Source of the DNA: Enoplolaimus lenunculus
Lineage: Eukaryota > Nematoda > Enoplea > Enoplida > Thoracostomopsidae
Assembly: GCA_030248215.1 (NCBI GenBank)
Contig: JASANG010001117.1
Span: 87,501-151,500, forward strand
Length of the DNA stretch: 64,000 bases
Reading direction: 5' to 3'
Under the pieces are notes generated by a model. The model did no database searches and was not told the DNA's origin. It worked only from the letters and a program-made list of their open reading frames with translations. Position 1 is the first letter of the stretch. Each line of letters opens with the position of its first letter. Position numbers and translations under genes: made by a program. Below, in pieces: positions 20,886 through 31,530 of this stretch.

Positions 20886-21245
20886 GACCTAAATTTTGGT
20901 ACGGGATCTCGAATTGGACATATTTCTGAATACATGATTACGGTTCCACAGAGGGTTTCATGGTATACGTTACATATACAACGGTTTTTGCATTTCCCTA
21001 TGCCCGTTTAGCGAACGATGTGAGCAAAACTCTAAACGACTGAATCATTCCGGATATGAGTCACATCGCATAGAATTGGAAACCGAAGCTCGCAGTTGAA
21101 CTGGACGAAAAGCCAGCGAATATTTTTGTATTCAAATGAAAATTGAATGTTTTAATTTTGCGTTCGAATTGAACCAAACTCGGAATCCTCTACAGTATCC
21201 GTGCTTCGTTTACCGTAAAAATATTCTGCTAAGTTTTAAAAGCTA
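20886..21245. other. No gene seen
   Basis: Spacer with no supported coding or RNA feature. Confidence 0.4.
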
Positions 21246-21492
21246 AAACTAGAACAGAAACGGATCGTTTTCCGGCGAGCCTGTAATAGAGACTAACTTT
21301 TTAGCTTAGGCTTAGGCTTAACCTAAAGAATAGGCTCATCTTTACGCTCAAGTGTAGGATTAAGCTAAAGAATAGGCTTATTCTTACGCTTAGGCTTAGA
21401 ATTAAGCTTAGGCTTAGGCTTAGAATTAAGCTTAGGCTTAGGCTTAGAAATATGATTATACTACTGTTCCGGCCCTTTTCTATGCATGGGCC
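21246..21492. mobile_element. TAG element, end type 3
   Basis: Left words CTAGAACAG and CGGATCGTTTTCCGG; the interior has TTAGGC runs mixed with AATTAAGCTTAGG; the right end reads CCCTTTTCTATGCATGGGCC. The left terminus is decayed. Confidence 0.7.
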
Positions 21493-21867
21493 CATTCCGC
21501 ACATGACGTCAGACCCTTGAGCTCAAACGTTTTTCCTTTATAGCTCAGCAGTAATTGTAAACGCCTCCCATTTCCATGAACCTGATCCATTTGAAAATGA
21601 AAATATGCTGGAAAGTGTCAGTCACAATGGTCAATTATTTCGAATCCAGACGGGGGTGAGTAAATCCGAGAGAGGCGCACCCTCCTCATCAAAAATTATT
21701 ATGATGACAAATAACTTCTTTACCTCACAAATTTTTAGTTTTACGCCACAAAACTGGCGCTTAGCTTCTGGTTCGGTTTGCTCGTGGGTGGCTATTTTTC
21801 ACTATGTTCTGCTCACCCACCATCAGAAATTTCGAGATCCGCCACTAACGTCCATCAATACGATGAC
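21493..21867. repeat. Spacer with GGATCC-type MITE end
   Basis: GAGATCCGCCACTAACG at 21833-21850 matches the terminus of GGCGGATCC MITEs, and TTAGCTTCTGGTTCGGTTTG (21761-21780) resembles the stand-alone GCGAGAAGCC motif. The matching left end was not found. Confidence 0.35.
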
Positions 21868-22053
21868 CAGTGGCGGAGCAGGCAGGGGTGGGGGCTCCCC
21901 ACAAATCCCGATGTGGGACCCCCAAACTCGCGAGCGAACCGAGCAAGAAGCCAGATGCATTTTAAAACTTAAACGGTTTTTGTCGGTTAGGGTGGTGGTC
22001 CCTATAGGGGTGCCCCCCAAGTGGGGAGGATGGGGGTGGCTGCTGCGGCCCTG
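21868..22053. mobile_element. GGAGCAG hAT-type MITE
   Basis: Starts CAGTGGCGGAGCAGGCAGG and ends GGCTGCTGCGGCCCTG. A perfect 8-bp duplication ACGATGAC flanks it (21860-21867, 22054-22061). The G-rich interior explains the long overlapping frames. Confidence 0.85.
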
Positions 22054-22119
22054 ACGATGACCTATTGATGCATTAAAAATATTAAAAACAGCCCATCAAC
22101 GAAGATATACTGTAATCTT

Positions 22120-22394
22120 GACCCATGTTACCTTCAGGAACGTTCCGGTTTCTGGTGGGTCTGTAAAAGAGTAGGCTTACATTCTGGACTACATTTTTTG
22201 CTTAGGCTTAGGCTTAGGCTTAGGCTTAGGCTTAGGCTTAGGCTTAGGCTTAGGCTTAGGCTTAGGCTTAGGCTTAGGCTTAGGCTTAGGCTTAGGCTTA
22301 GGCTTAGGCTTAGGCTTAGGCTTAGGCTTAGGCTTAGGCTTAGGCTTAGGAATACGCTTAATTTACTATTACGGCTCTAAAAGTAACATTGGCC
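22120..22394. mobile_element. TAG element, end type 2, with expanded array
   Basis: Starts GACCCATGTTACCTTCAGG and ends CTAAAAGTAACATTGGCC. The middle is an unbroken TTAGGC array, listed separately. The flanks GTAATCTT and GTAATTAA share the first five bases. Confidence 0.85.
22200..22349 (+). repeat. Uninterrupted TTAGGC hexamer array, about 25 units
   Basis: About 150 bp of exact CTTAGG hexamers with no variant unit. TTAGGC is the telomere repeat of many nematodes; here it lies inside a hAT MITE whose sister copies have mostly two to six units. The identical units point to very recent slippage or unequal exchange. The 60-codon frame of Leu-Arg dipeptides is a repeat translation. Confidence 0.95.
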
Positions 22395-22402
22395 GTAATT
22401 AA

Positions 22403-23274
22403 TACACAATACATTCATTTGACGTCAGTTCTCGTACTCTGATGCATTTCGAACAAAAAATACAAAACATAAGCTTGAAGCAAAATTGAAAATCAAGTAA
22501 CAATCGCTCAATTTCAATGAATGCCCGTCGTATGAGAGGCGCAAGTAACTGCTCCAAACACGGGAGACCACAAAACTGGGCAGGAAAGAACTGTGATGGA
22601 ACAAACTTCAGTAAGCGAATCGACCGAGACGCCAAATGCAATTTTTAGTAAATTATTTACCGTTTTTTTTCTTTACCGTTTTCAACGACAGGAGGCGACC
22701 CTCGACTGTTGCGTCACTACTGTTGACAACGGTTTTTGCTTAAATCTGACACAAAAGATGCAATAACAAAACAAAACCACGGAATATAATGCAAGCACAC
22801 TTTGAAATGCGTTATAGTTTGGCTTCAGTTAATTTTCGCTTACGGGGCATAATTCTACTGTTCCATTCAATTTCTCGTTATTACAACGAGCCTCTGTTTT
22901 TTTGTCATTGGCTAAAAATGACACTGTCACATATTAATAAATTTCATAGCTACACAAATTGGCTCAAATGAGTGAAAAATCAAGGAAGTATATTGCAATT
23001 ATCGGTAGAGTCGAGCAACACAACAGTTTCAATTGTTTTAATGCATTGAAAATTTTCCGGAAATGGGGATCAAACAGTCGACAGGAAGGCGCCACCCCCC
23101 TTCGGCTCCAGTAATTTCGGCCTTGAGAGGTTAATATGGAAGATTTTAAATTTCAAAGCACATCATGCACGCGATTACTTAACGGTGTATTTTCCCTTAT
23201 TCGCCTTTGCAAAGCTTGTGTACTGATGGTTGATCATTGGTTTGTTTCGTTTACGGGGTCTTTTCGGTTATCCT
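22403..23274. other. No supported gene
   Basis: Contains a GCGAATCGACCGAGACGCCA variant of the stand-alone motif near 22614. Frames of 60-80 codons on both strands have no recognised product. Confidence 0.35.
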
Positions 23275-23410
23275 CCCAGCCTGCGCGTTTGGCCAAAAAT
23301 GGTTGGATTTTGAAAATTTTTTGCATATTTCAGCTTCTCATGACGTTGCCTGATCATTTTGCTTCCAAATTACAATTTTTGAAAAAATGGATTTTTCAGG
23401 ACCCAACGTC
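23275..23410 (-). repeat. CAAATATGCAAAAATTTTC repeat, reverse copy
   Basis: CCAAAAATGGTTGGATTTTG and AAAATTTTTTGCATATTTCAGC are the complement of the words at 20.8 kb. The open frame of about 100 codons that crosses it is therefore repeat sequence. Confidence 0.4.
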
Positions 23411-23555
23411 TTCCTATTGGGACTCAAAAAATTTTATGTCAAAAAGTTAAACACACTATGTACTATTTGACGCAGCTTGCGGAGTTGGGTCAAATGGTAT
23501 TAACCTTTGCGCAATTAGACGTCTGGTTGACGGGTTTATTGTCAATAACTGCACT

Positions 23556-23803
23556 TAAAATAATATTTCTGATATTTAAGAAAAAATTTCTTACATTTAT
23601 GAAGTATAATTATCAAGGTGCACTTGAAAAGTATTTCTGTTATAACAGAAAAGTTTTCAAAATAGTTTTGAAATAAAGTCTCAAAAACGTTTTCTTGTTA
23701 TTTTTAGAAAAATTGTCTGAAATATCAGAAAAACTTTTCTGATTTGTCAGTGGAAATACTTGTCTGAGCTAATTCAGAAATACTTTTTTGTGTGTGATAT
23801 GGC
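23556..23803. mobile_element. GTATTTCTGA MITE, copy 1
   Basis: Left AAAATAATATTTCTGATATT and right AATTCAGAAATACTTTTTTG TGTG form imperfect inverted ends. In the middle is the palindrome TTTCTGTTATAACAGAAA. Copies at 38.47-38.73 and 44.07-44.33 kb have the same order of words. Confidence 0.65.
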
Positions 23804-23904
23804 GCGCTGCCAACGATTTTGGACGCCACCAAATGAGTTATTTGGCTATCTTGTGTTAACCAGACTTCGAATTGCAGAAAATTAAATACCGCTCGACTCA
23901 GCTC

Positions 23905-24035
23905 TACAATGTGCGTCCAATGATATATAATTTGTCTAACATTTGGACAAACGAATTTTTAAATCCCAAAAATGGAAAGCTCAAATATGCAAGAATTTTA
24001 AAATCCGACCATTTCTGGGCAAACGCGGGCTGGGG
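23905..24035 (+). repeat. CAAATATGCAAAAATTTTC repeat, copy 3
   Basis: GCTCAAATATGCAAGAATTT and CCGACCATTTCTGGGCAAAC align with the copy at 20.8 kb. Confidence 0.4.
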
Positions 24036-24098
24036 ACAACGGAAAAACCCGTTTGTATACGAACGTAAAGCCATCAAATATACATATACATATATTTG

Positions 24099-24254
24099 GG
24101 TCAATGTTACTGTTATGGGCGTAACAGTAGATTAAGCGTACTCCTAAGCCTAACCGTAAGCCTAAGCTTAAGCAAAAAATTGTAATCTAGAATTTACACT
24201 CACTGTTTTATAGACCCACCAGAAACTTTCACGCCCCTTAAAGTGACATGGGCC
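24099..24254. mobile_element. TAG element, end type 2, reverse orientation
   Basis: Starts GGTCAATGTTACTGTTATGG and ends CCCCTTAAAGTGACATGGGCC. The flanks TATATTTG and TATAATTG are an 8-bp duplication with one mismatch. Confidence 0.85.
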
Positions 24255-24605
24255 TATAATTGAGTGAAAGATTAATGCGAAATCACAGTTGAAACCTTAC
24301 ATTTTGAACTCTACATAAAGCCTCATTGAGTTGTACGTAAAGTCGGTACAGGGTGACTCGACTCGATCAGCGAGTGCCGCATCATAACCCGGAAAGCTTC
24401 TGAAGTGTGACCCTCGTAAACAAACACACCACAACACTCGTCTACGATATTTTGACCAGGCAACTTGTTTTAGGCTGGTTTGAGATCAACCTAGAAATTA
24501 TTTTCTCACCAGATGAGCCAAATAAAATTAGAAATATAAGACTTAACCGTAGAGGGGCATGCCTTCTATAACGGGATGGCCTCCAATGCTTCCAATAACA
24601 GCATG
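24255..24605. other. No gene seen
   Basis: Spacer between two TAG elements with no recognised feature. Confidence 0.4.
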
Positions 24606-24770
24606 GGCCAATCTTACTTTTAGCAGCGTAACAGTAGATTAAACTTATTCCTAAACCTAAACCAGAGTTTCTAAACCTAAGCCTAAGCAAAAAAAAAGCA
24701 ATCTACAATCTAAACCTAGTCTTTTATAGACCCACCAGAAACCTGGACGCCCCTTAAAGTAACATGGGCC
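24606..24770. mobile_element. TAG element, end type 2, reverse orientation
   Basis: Starts GGCCAATCTTACTTTTAGC and ends CCCCTTAAAGTAACATGGGCC, with CCTAAG words between. The flanks are not obviously duplicated. Confidence 0.8.
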
Positions 24771-24967
24771 GGAACAGGCATACAAAAATCATTCATATCC
24801 AAATTTGAACCAGTCGACACCCTATGCCAATAACACAGCGGGTTGGCAATGGAATAAAAATCGGAAATGATTTCTTTAAAAACGTAAACCAAAACCTGCA
24901 AACGGCTTTTAACACCGGCTGTCTGGTGACCATTTAACACTCGAATGCATAAATCATTGAAGTACAA

Positions 24968-25156
24968 AATGGCAAATATATATATATAATTATATACTAA
25001 TATATAATATATATATTTATATGTATATTATATATTATATATATTTATATATATTATATATTATATATTTATATATATTATATATTATATATAATATATA
25101 TTATATATTTATATATATTATATATTATATATATTTATATATATTTATATATGTAA
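24968..25156. repeat. TA-rich microsatellite
   Basis: About 190 bp of TATATAT with TATTTA interruptions in a rough 20-30 bp rhythm. It is a strongly self-complementary, easily melted tract. Confidence 0.9.
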
Positions 25157-25533
25157 ATAAGGGCAACTTGACGTGAAAAAACCATATTCGAATACAGTTA
25201 TTTACAACCCTTGTGAAAGACTTAACTTTCAGGTGTTGAACCGCTCAAAAAGGGGTCCTTGTTTGCTTCCCCCTTCGACCAGCGAAAGTCCATCCGTAAT
25301 GACTGGTTTAAACCACTGGCCACGCGTATGCCTTATCCGCATTGAACCTAAGTCGAGTCATTCGTTTTTAACCTTAGGAAAATAATAAAGCGTAGTTTGG
25401 CACAGGGGACTTTTGCGTTTGATCAAATTAGCCGTTTAACCTTGGGATAAACGAATATTCACCGGTTTTCACGGTCATTCACGGCATACAGGCATACGCT
25501 CATGAAAGTTAACAAAAATATATTTGTTGATTG
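25157..25533. other. No supported gene
   Basis: A plus frame of 70 codons (25173-25385) has mixed composition, but I see neither a domain nor splice signals. No repeat family is recognised. Confidence 0.35.
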
Positions 25534-25825
25534 GGCCAATGTAAAGAACATGGGCGGAACAGTAAGCATATTCCTAAGCCTAAACCTAAGCCTAGGCGTA
25601 AGCCTAAACATAACAACGAGTTTAGTTGAAAGCGTAAGCCTAAGCCTAGGCGTAAGCCTAAACGTAAGAGCGAGTTAGTTGAAAGCCTAAGCCTAAGCCT
25701 AAGCCTAAACGTAAGAACAAAGCCTAAGCCAAAGCTTAGCCAAGCTAAAAAATTATTCTAAACCTTAAGCTTACTCTATTGCAGTCCCACACAAAAACGT
25801 TCCGCTCCTGATGTTTACATGAGCC
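25534..25825. mobile_element. TAG element, end type 1, reverse, long copy
   Basis: Starts GGCCAATGTAAAGAACATGG and ends CTGATGTTTACATGAGCC. The interior repeats CCTAAG with a duplicated block CGAGTT(TA)GTTGAAAGC at about 25618 and 25672, so the centre grew by a duplication of about 55 bp. Confidence 0.85.
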
Positions 25826-26090
25826 GCTGCTTGGAAGAATTGAGAAAAAAAATTAATTTTGAATACATAAGGGAGTAAAGAATGTATATATTCGCAAATG
25901 GAATCGACGAATTAAAACAGCTTACAAAAAGCAGAGACAACTGTGTTCAACTGATGCAGTCGCTGAGAAAACATGGCAGAGATTTGACGGGATCGTCTCG
26001 GAAGACGCAAAATTTGAAACTTTTTATTCAAGTCACTCGAGTATAATTGTAATGTTAATATTAAAAACGATTCTATTTTTACGCCTAAAC
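25826..26090. other. No gene seen
   Basis: Spacer with no supported feature. Confidence 0.4.
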
Positions 26091-26235
26091 CTACTACAGT
26101 AACCAAAATTAAATACGCCAATAAGAGGGGGTCATTTTTGTAAGACCCAATCAATATGAGTCTGTATCCCTAATTAGAGTCCGTTCGTGGATTGAGTCTA
26201 CAAGTCGGAGTACATAAAATGACCAAAACAGAGAA
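26091..26235. mobile_element. CTGTAGTGACC MITE, copy 4 (partial)
   Basis: CTACAGTAACC, AATAAGAGGGGGTCATTTTT and AGTCTGTATCCCTAATTAGA match the left portion of the family. The right part is missing. Confidence 0.5.
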
Positions 26236-26271
26236 TGGCTGTGAGACTTTTGACATACGTAACAGACACTT

Positions 26272-26441
26272 GACAATTGCACGGTTATTCACACATGTGA
26301 ACTAATTTCCTAGCTATGATTTTTTAATGAATTATTTGCAGCTGCATGTTTTTCGAACTTGGATTTTGGACGAAACTTGCAAGTGCAATTTGCAGCGGCA
26401 AGTTCTCGCAGCAAAAACGTCCATATGTGAATAAGGATTAA
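26272..26441. mobile_element. GCAAG MITE (truncated)
   Basis: Internal and right-end words are present (TTATTCACACATGTGAACTA, AACTTGCAAGTGCAATTTGC, CATATGTGAATAAGGATTAA) while the left terminus is lacking. Confidence 0.6.
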
Positions 26442-26616
26442 ATCGCATAAACTTTATCATAAATCGAGAAAAAAGATTAACAAACATGGCAATCAACAAA
26501 AAATGCTTCGGAATAACGAAGGTCTGCCCAAATGAACGAATATAAAACTGCCAAAAGGAATCAAAATAAAATTGAATGAAAAATTGGCAAAATTTATCTA
26601 AAATGATACAAAAATG

Positions 26617-26764
26617 GGCTCATGTATAGAACAGGGCCGCATCGTTTTCCGGAGGGGATATAATAGAGTCAGTTTAAGCTTTGGAATAATTTTTTGCTTA
26701 CGCTTAGGCTTAGGTTTAGGAATATGCTTATACTACTGTTCCGGCCCTGTTCTATACATGAGCC
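26617..26764. mobile_element. TAG element, end type 3, short copy
   Basis: Starts GGCTCATGTATAGAACAGGG and ends CCCTGTTCTATACATGAGCC. It has only about three TTAGGC-like units. The flanks CAAAAATG and CAAAGATG are an 8-bp duplication with one mismatch. Confidence 0.9.
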
Positions 26765-26772
26765 CAAAGATG

Positions 26773-27067
26773 GAAAGGAATGCGATATAAATTTAACCAT
26801 GTTTGCTAATATCGATACTGCCAAAGGTAGTAAAATACTAAGGCATGGACGCTAAATTCAGCGAATAAACATTTATTGCTAATTTCCGTAGAACAAGAAT
26901 CAAAATTAGGCCCAAGGAACGGGTCTATGTAGCCATATCGGGCCACGGAAAACTCAGCCACCCATACGATAAGTTTTGGCTCCACCTAGAAATGTTGCAA
27001 CCTCGCTTATACTAATCGTTTTAAATCCTTCGACGTCCGCGTTTAACTCGCTAACTGCTTTCTTGTA
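26773..27067. other. No gene seen
   Basis: A+T-rich spacer with no supported feature. Confidence 0.4.
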
Positions 27068-27343
27068 TTAAGCTCTATTCACACGTGCAAGTTTTTACAG
27101 CGAGAACTTGCAGCTGCATCTTGCACTTGCAAGTTTTGTCCAAAATCCCGTTCGAAAAATATGCAGCTGCAAATTATTCATTAAAATCATAGCTATGACT
27201 TTACTTTACATCTGTGAATAACCATGCAAGTTCACTGAATTAATGGCCATCGCTTTCTCATAGGCTTACGAAAAAATGCCAGTTCTGAGTGCAATTTGCA
27301 GCTGCAAGTCCTCGCAACAAAAACTTGCACGCGTGAATATGGT
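27068..27343. mobile_element. GCAAG MITE
   Basis: Starts TTAAGCTCTATTCACACGTG and ends CTTGCACGCGTGAATATGG, with CGCTTTCTCATAGGC and GCAGCTGCAAATTATTCATT inside. Confidence 0.75.
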
Positions 27344-27597
27344 TTTTTGTAGATTTAGACTTTGTGATAGACTACTACACCTACAAAGATTAGTCTTCAG
27401 CGACGGTGTAACCACGATTGCAGTTCGAAACCGAACAGCTAAGTTCAGAAATAAATTAATCTATGCAGGGTTTTCTACAGCCCCTGTCTTTTCCGACTCT
27501 TCAAAAATTTCAGGGGAAATATCGCTCCGACCGCCTTTGTATATGTCGTTATACTTGAGACTAATTCACGATAAGATTTATAAATCCGTGTAGGTGT

Positions 27598-27812
27598 GGC
27601 CCATGTACAGAACAGGGCCGGAACAGTAGTATAAGCATTTTCCTAAACCTAAGCCTAAGCGTAAGGATGAGCCTATTCCTAAGTCTAAGCCTAAGCCTAA
27701 GCGTAAGGATGAGCTTACTCCTAAGCCTAAGCAAAAAATTTAGTCTAAAGCTTAAACTGACTCTATTACAACCCCTCTGGAAACCGATACCGCCCTGTTC
27801 TGTTTAAGGGCC
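27598..27812. mobile_element. TAG element, end type 3, reverse orientation
   Basis: Starts GGCCCATGTACAGAACAGGG and ends CCCTGTTCTGTTTAAGGGCC. A perfect 8-bp duplication GTAGGTGT flanks it (27590-27597, 27813-27820). Internally GTAAGGATGAGC separates blocks of CCTAAG. Confidence 0.9.
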
Positions 27813-27939
27813 GTAGGTGTTATTGTTTTCATTGTAACCAGCAATTCTAATGTTGATATATTGCATGCATCTTTGGTTGAACAGTTACACGAATAAGTGC
27901 ATTCAAACGCCAACAACGGCTATTAATATATAATTTTGT

Positions 27940-28110
27940 CAGGTCTGTAAACCAGCTCACCTTACTTAAGGATGTAAACATATTTTCAGGCCGGGTTTAC
28001 AAGAGTTTCCGATGACTTACAAGCAAGGTTGAACGGTTTCTGCGGGGCCAAAATTCTACCATAGAAAGGGTTGATTCCCTCTTCAGGTGCCCGCTGGCAA
28101 CTGGCCCGAA
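27940..28110. mobile_element. CCGTAGCC MITE
   Basis: Starts CAGGTCTGTAAACCAGCTCA and contains TTTTCAGGCCGGGTTTAC and GACTTACAAGCAAGGTTGAA. The right end is decayed. Confidence 0.55.
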
Positions 28111-28168
28111 TTATGTATTATTTATGCTTACTGCAACTTATACAAAAGGTTCAAACGTTAACAATCAT

Positions 28169-28436
28169 GGCCAATATAAAGAACAGGGGCGGAACAGGAT
28201 TATCTTAAGCATATTCCAAAGCCTAATCGTAAGAATGAGCATATTCCTAAGACTAAAGCCTAATCGTAAAGATGAACATACTCGTAAGCCTAAGCCTAAA
28301 CCTATGCATGAGAACGAGCATATTCCAAAGCCTAAGCCTAAGCCTAAACCAAGCAAAACAAATTAATATAAAGCTTAAGCTTACACTTTTCTACTCCCAC
28401 AGTAAAAACGTTCCGCCCCTAATCTTTACAAGAGCC
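28169..28436. mobile_element. TAG element, end type 1, reverse orientation
   Basis: Starts GGCCAATATAAAGAACAGGG and ends CCCCTAATCTTTACAAGAGCC. A perfect 8-bp duplication ACAATCAT flanks it (28161-28168, 28437-28444). Confidence 0.9.
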
Positions 28437-28444
28437 ACAATCAT

Positions 28445-28750
28445 GTAATGTTAAAATACGCAACAAAAATAAATGACACTTTAATACAAATTTGCTAAAA
28501 ATGTTTAACCAAACTGTGGCAAACTGGGCAAAATAGGCCTAAAAGTACACATAGAAACGTACCTTTTGAAATATCTGCTCCAGAACTGGCTCGTCTTATA
28601 AGGGAAAACGACGATTCTTCAGCGTATGGAGACAGTAAATAATCCATACCTAACAAGCGACTTATAATATCTTATGGTCTTACAGCTGAAATGTTAAATT
28701 TTAGCTTACGATAAAGACCGTTCCATAGGAAGTGTGCCATGAAAACAACA
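28445..28750. other. No gene seen
   Basis: Spacer without recognised features. Confidence 0.4.
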
Positions 28751-28945
28751 GGCTCGTGTAAAGATCAGAGACGGAACGTTTTTCTGCGCAACTGCAATAG
28801 AGTACGCACACACGCTTTATACTAATTTTTTGCTTAGACTTAGGTTTCGGTATAGGCTCATTTTTACACTTGGGGTTAGGATTAGTCTTCGGCATAGGTT
28901 TAGAAATATGCTTATACTGCTGTTACGACCTTGTTCTCATTGGCC
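28751..28945. mobile_element. TAG element, end type 1
   Basis: Starts GGCTCGTGTAAAGATCAGAG and ends CGACCTTGTTCTCATTGGCC. The hexamer run is degenerate. A remnant TTAGGCTTAGGTTCAGG follows at 29037-29055. Confidence 0.75.
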
Positions 28946-29055
28946 AAAACATCAATGAAACGTGACGTTCGTTTTTGTGGTTCTTCTGCGCTTTTGTCAC
29001 TCGCGTTTTTCAAAATAATCACATTTTTGAATAACTTAGGCTTAGGTTCAGGCTT

Positions 29056-29700
29056 AGGTTTGTGGATATATCAATTCATGGGTTTCGTCATTGAAATGGC
29101 AAAAACGCGCATGGCTCTAGTAGTACAAAAACGGGGCTTAAAAGGCATATTGCAACTGAACCTAACAAACCCGTAGTATGATTTTAGCTTTTAATAAAGT
29201 GAATTCAAAAGTTTCGACTCGCACAGGGGGGCGACTTGTCAACCTTGGGGTATCAGTTGACGACCGTGGAAAAGTTTTGAGGTGTCTCGGACACCCCTAA
29301 AAACTCAACCCAAAATTAAAGTTTCGTATTAGAATTTAAAACATTTACAGCAAAACCTATGCTTGATATTTTGTTCGCTTCACTCAAACAGATTTTTTAA
29401 TTTCCCCTGCGTGACGTCTGACGCTGATTGGCTGCGAAAAATTGAATACATTATTACATTTGATGGACTCCCCGTTTTGGGCTCAGCTGCTCCAACTCGT
29501 GCTGGACATTCCTAGAACTATAGTGTTCTCGAGTCCTTGAGCGCTGTCGCCACCCTCTGTGCCTATCCTTGGACTGGTGCATGTTTATTACACGCATTCT
29601 ATAAGGAAGGGTCAAGCCACCGATTTTCATTTGGCCTTAAACACAATTCGTTGAAATTTATTATATTACAATATAAAGCATAGAATAGTCGATTCTCGAT
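29056..29700. other. No gene seen
   Basis: Spacer. No coding, RNA or repeat signal that I can support. Confidence 0.4.
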
Positions 29701-29701
29701 C

Positions 29702-29870
29702 CTGACCCGTAGCCAGCTCACCTTACTATGGCAGCTAAATATTTTTCAGGAGGTGCATACAAGGGTTTTTGATGACCTACAAGCGTGGTTGACAATATCC
29801 TAGGAGCAGGACTAAAATTTTTTCAAGGGGAAGCTGAGCCACCTCATAGCCCCCTCTGGCTACGATCACC
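29702..29870. mobile_element. CCGTAGCC MITE
   Basis: Starts CTGACCCGTAGCCAGCTCAC and ends CCCCCTCTGGCTACGATCA. The interior words TTTTCAGGAGGTGCATACAA and GACCTACAAGCGTGGTTGA are typical. A second, more decayed copy follows at about 30086-30242. Confidence 0.7.
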
Positions 29871-30085
29871 GTCTCGATTGTCACATGCATAAATGTACAC
29901 AGAGTTCGATTTTGTGGGCCATACAGTGATAAAATGTTCCAATAATTATGATGGATGTTATAGTTTTCTATTGCAAATTTCAAAAAAAAAACCCCACGGC
30001 AGCTGCAACCTGTAACAAAAGACAATGCTTTTAAGCTTTAAGCTGCTTGGAACAAGCAGCCGTTATTTGAGCTGGACGGTTCCTG

Positions 30086-30242
30086 TATTCCTCGTATGTT
30101 AAGAGGATCCCAGTGGGAACGAAAATTTTTCACGAGGAGCAGACATGGGTTTTCGTTGACTTACAAGCAAAGTTGAAAATTTTGCTAGGCGGAATTTTTG
30201 TCAGGGGGCTGAGCCACTTGTATCACCTTTGGCTACGGGCCC
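30086..30242. mobile_element. CCGTAGCC MITE, decayed copy
   Basis: TTGACTTACAAGCAAAGTTG and TTTTGTCAGGGGGCTGAGCC lead to an intact right end CTTTGGCTACGGGCCC. The left end is lost. Confidence 0.6.
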
Positions 30243-30597
30243 AAATCGCAGGTCATCAAATTTTGCAAGAACCAATACAAACTCAACGATAAACACGAGT
30301 TTCCCAAAAGCACCAATAATATTACTGCCGAAATTGCTGTAGTCTGAGACCAAAAATTCTATCAGATTCCCTGACAGATGTCAATTTCTGCCACAGCCGA
30401 AGCCGGTTGCTGACCTGCTGGTATACTTTGCTTGTCAGTTTTAAGTCCCATTCCAACGTGCAAGTTTTTGCAAACTGAACTTTTACAAATCATCTCATTA
30501 ATGGATCGAGTTTAAGTAAACTTTTAATAAACAAACCAGCGAACTTCCTGAATCTTACAAGTTTATAATTTTTAGTTGTTCCTACGAATTAGTTTGA
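30243..30597. other. Spacer with a GCAAG end fragment
   Basis: TTTTAAGTCCCATTCCAACG TGCAAGTTTTTGC at 30438-30470 is one terminus of a GCAAG element. Nothing else is recognised. Confidence 0.45.
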
Positions 30598-30876
30598 AGC
30601 CCTGCTCACACGTGCAAGTTTTTGCTGCGAGAACTTACAGCTGTAAATTTCACTTGCAAGTTTTGTTCAAAATCCCGTTCGAAAATTTTGCAGCTGCAAA
30701 TAATTTATTAAAAATCAAGGCAAGGAATTTTGTTCATATGCGTAAATAACCATACAAGTTCCCTGAATTTATATATTGCAGCCGCTTTCTCATTGGTTGA
30801 TGAAAAAATGCAAGTTCTGCGTGCAATTCGCAGGTGCAAGTTCTCGCTGCAAAAACTTGCACGTGTGAATAGGGCA
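30598..30876. mobile_element. GCAAG MITE
   Basis: Starts AGCCCTGCTCACACGTGC and ends TGCACGTGTGAATAGGGC, with CAGCCGCTTTCTCATTGGTT and GCAGCTGCAAATAATTTATT inside. Confidence 0.8.
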
Positions 30877-30961
30877 TAACGCAGTAGTGAACAGCAGCTA
30901 TGAAACTACTTGACAGACTTAATGCTTAAAATCTATAATTGCTATCAGTCGATGTCTAATA

Positions 30962-31530
30962 CAGGAATGACTCGAATAAGAGGGGTCACCATTTTGAGTT
31001 CCAATCAATAGGAGTCCGTATCCTTAATAAGAGTCCGTAAGCTGATAGAGTCCCTAAACCCTACTTAGAGTCCATAATGTCAATTATCTCCAATTGTAGC
31101 GCATGAATGACTGCAGGCCCAAATAAAACTGAGTTCGAAACATTAAAGCATAGTTTTGAAACTACATTCTTAAATATAACCTTGCATATTTCTCAAGGTT
31201 TAATACAAGATAAATAAACGTTTAAAGGTTGCTCTATACTTTTGTTGACGTATGGCGCCGTCCGTCACCGTGTGGATCCCTACGCAAATAATTTACGTCC
31301 GATAACGGATGGTGACGGCCTGCGCCCTACGGGTGACACACGGTGACGAACGGCACCGGACGTCAAGTATAGCGCAAACCCTTATTCATCTGTAGTCGCA
31401 ATACCGAATATATCAGTAACGAAGGACAGGTTAAAAGTAACTAACAGTCCGTAACCGAATAACGGGGTACGTATCCTCTGGAAAAGCCAAATAAATATCA
31501 GTCCCCCCGGTCGTATTTGGGTCACTCGCG
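30962..31530. mobile_element. CTGTAGTGACC MITE, copy 5, interrupted
   Basis: ATGACTCGAATAAGAGGGG at the left and CCGGTCGTATTTGGGTCAC at the right, with interior matches to copy 1. The GCGCTATACTT element (31226-31380) splits the phrase that reads AAACGTTTAATTCAACGG in copy 1. Confidence 0.75.
31226..31380. mobile_element. GCGCTATACTT MITE, nested
   Basis: Starts GGTTGCTCTATACTTTTGTTG ACG and ends CGTCAAGTATAGCGCAAACC, an inverted pair. The GC-rich interior is full of CCGTCCGTCACCGTG/GGTGACG words. It is the only other copy of the element that carries the 74-bp array at 10 kb. Confidence 0.75.

Noticed and set aside
22200-22349. A true telomere or chromosome end
   Set aside because: The array is short and is enclosed by MITE ends with ordinary sequence on both sides.
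22198-22380. Sixty-codon Leu-Arg frame
   Set aside because: It is a direct translation of perfect TTAGGC repeats; no start or stop context.
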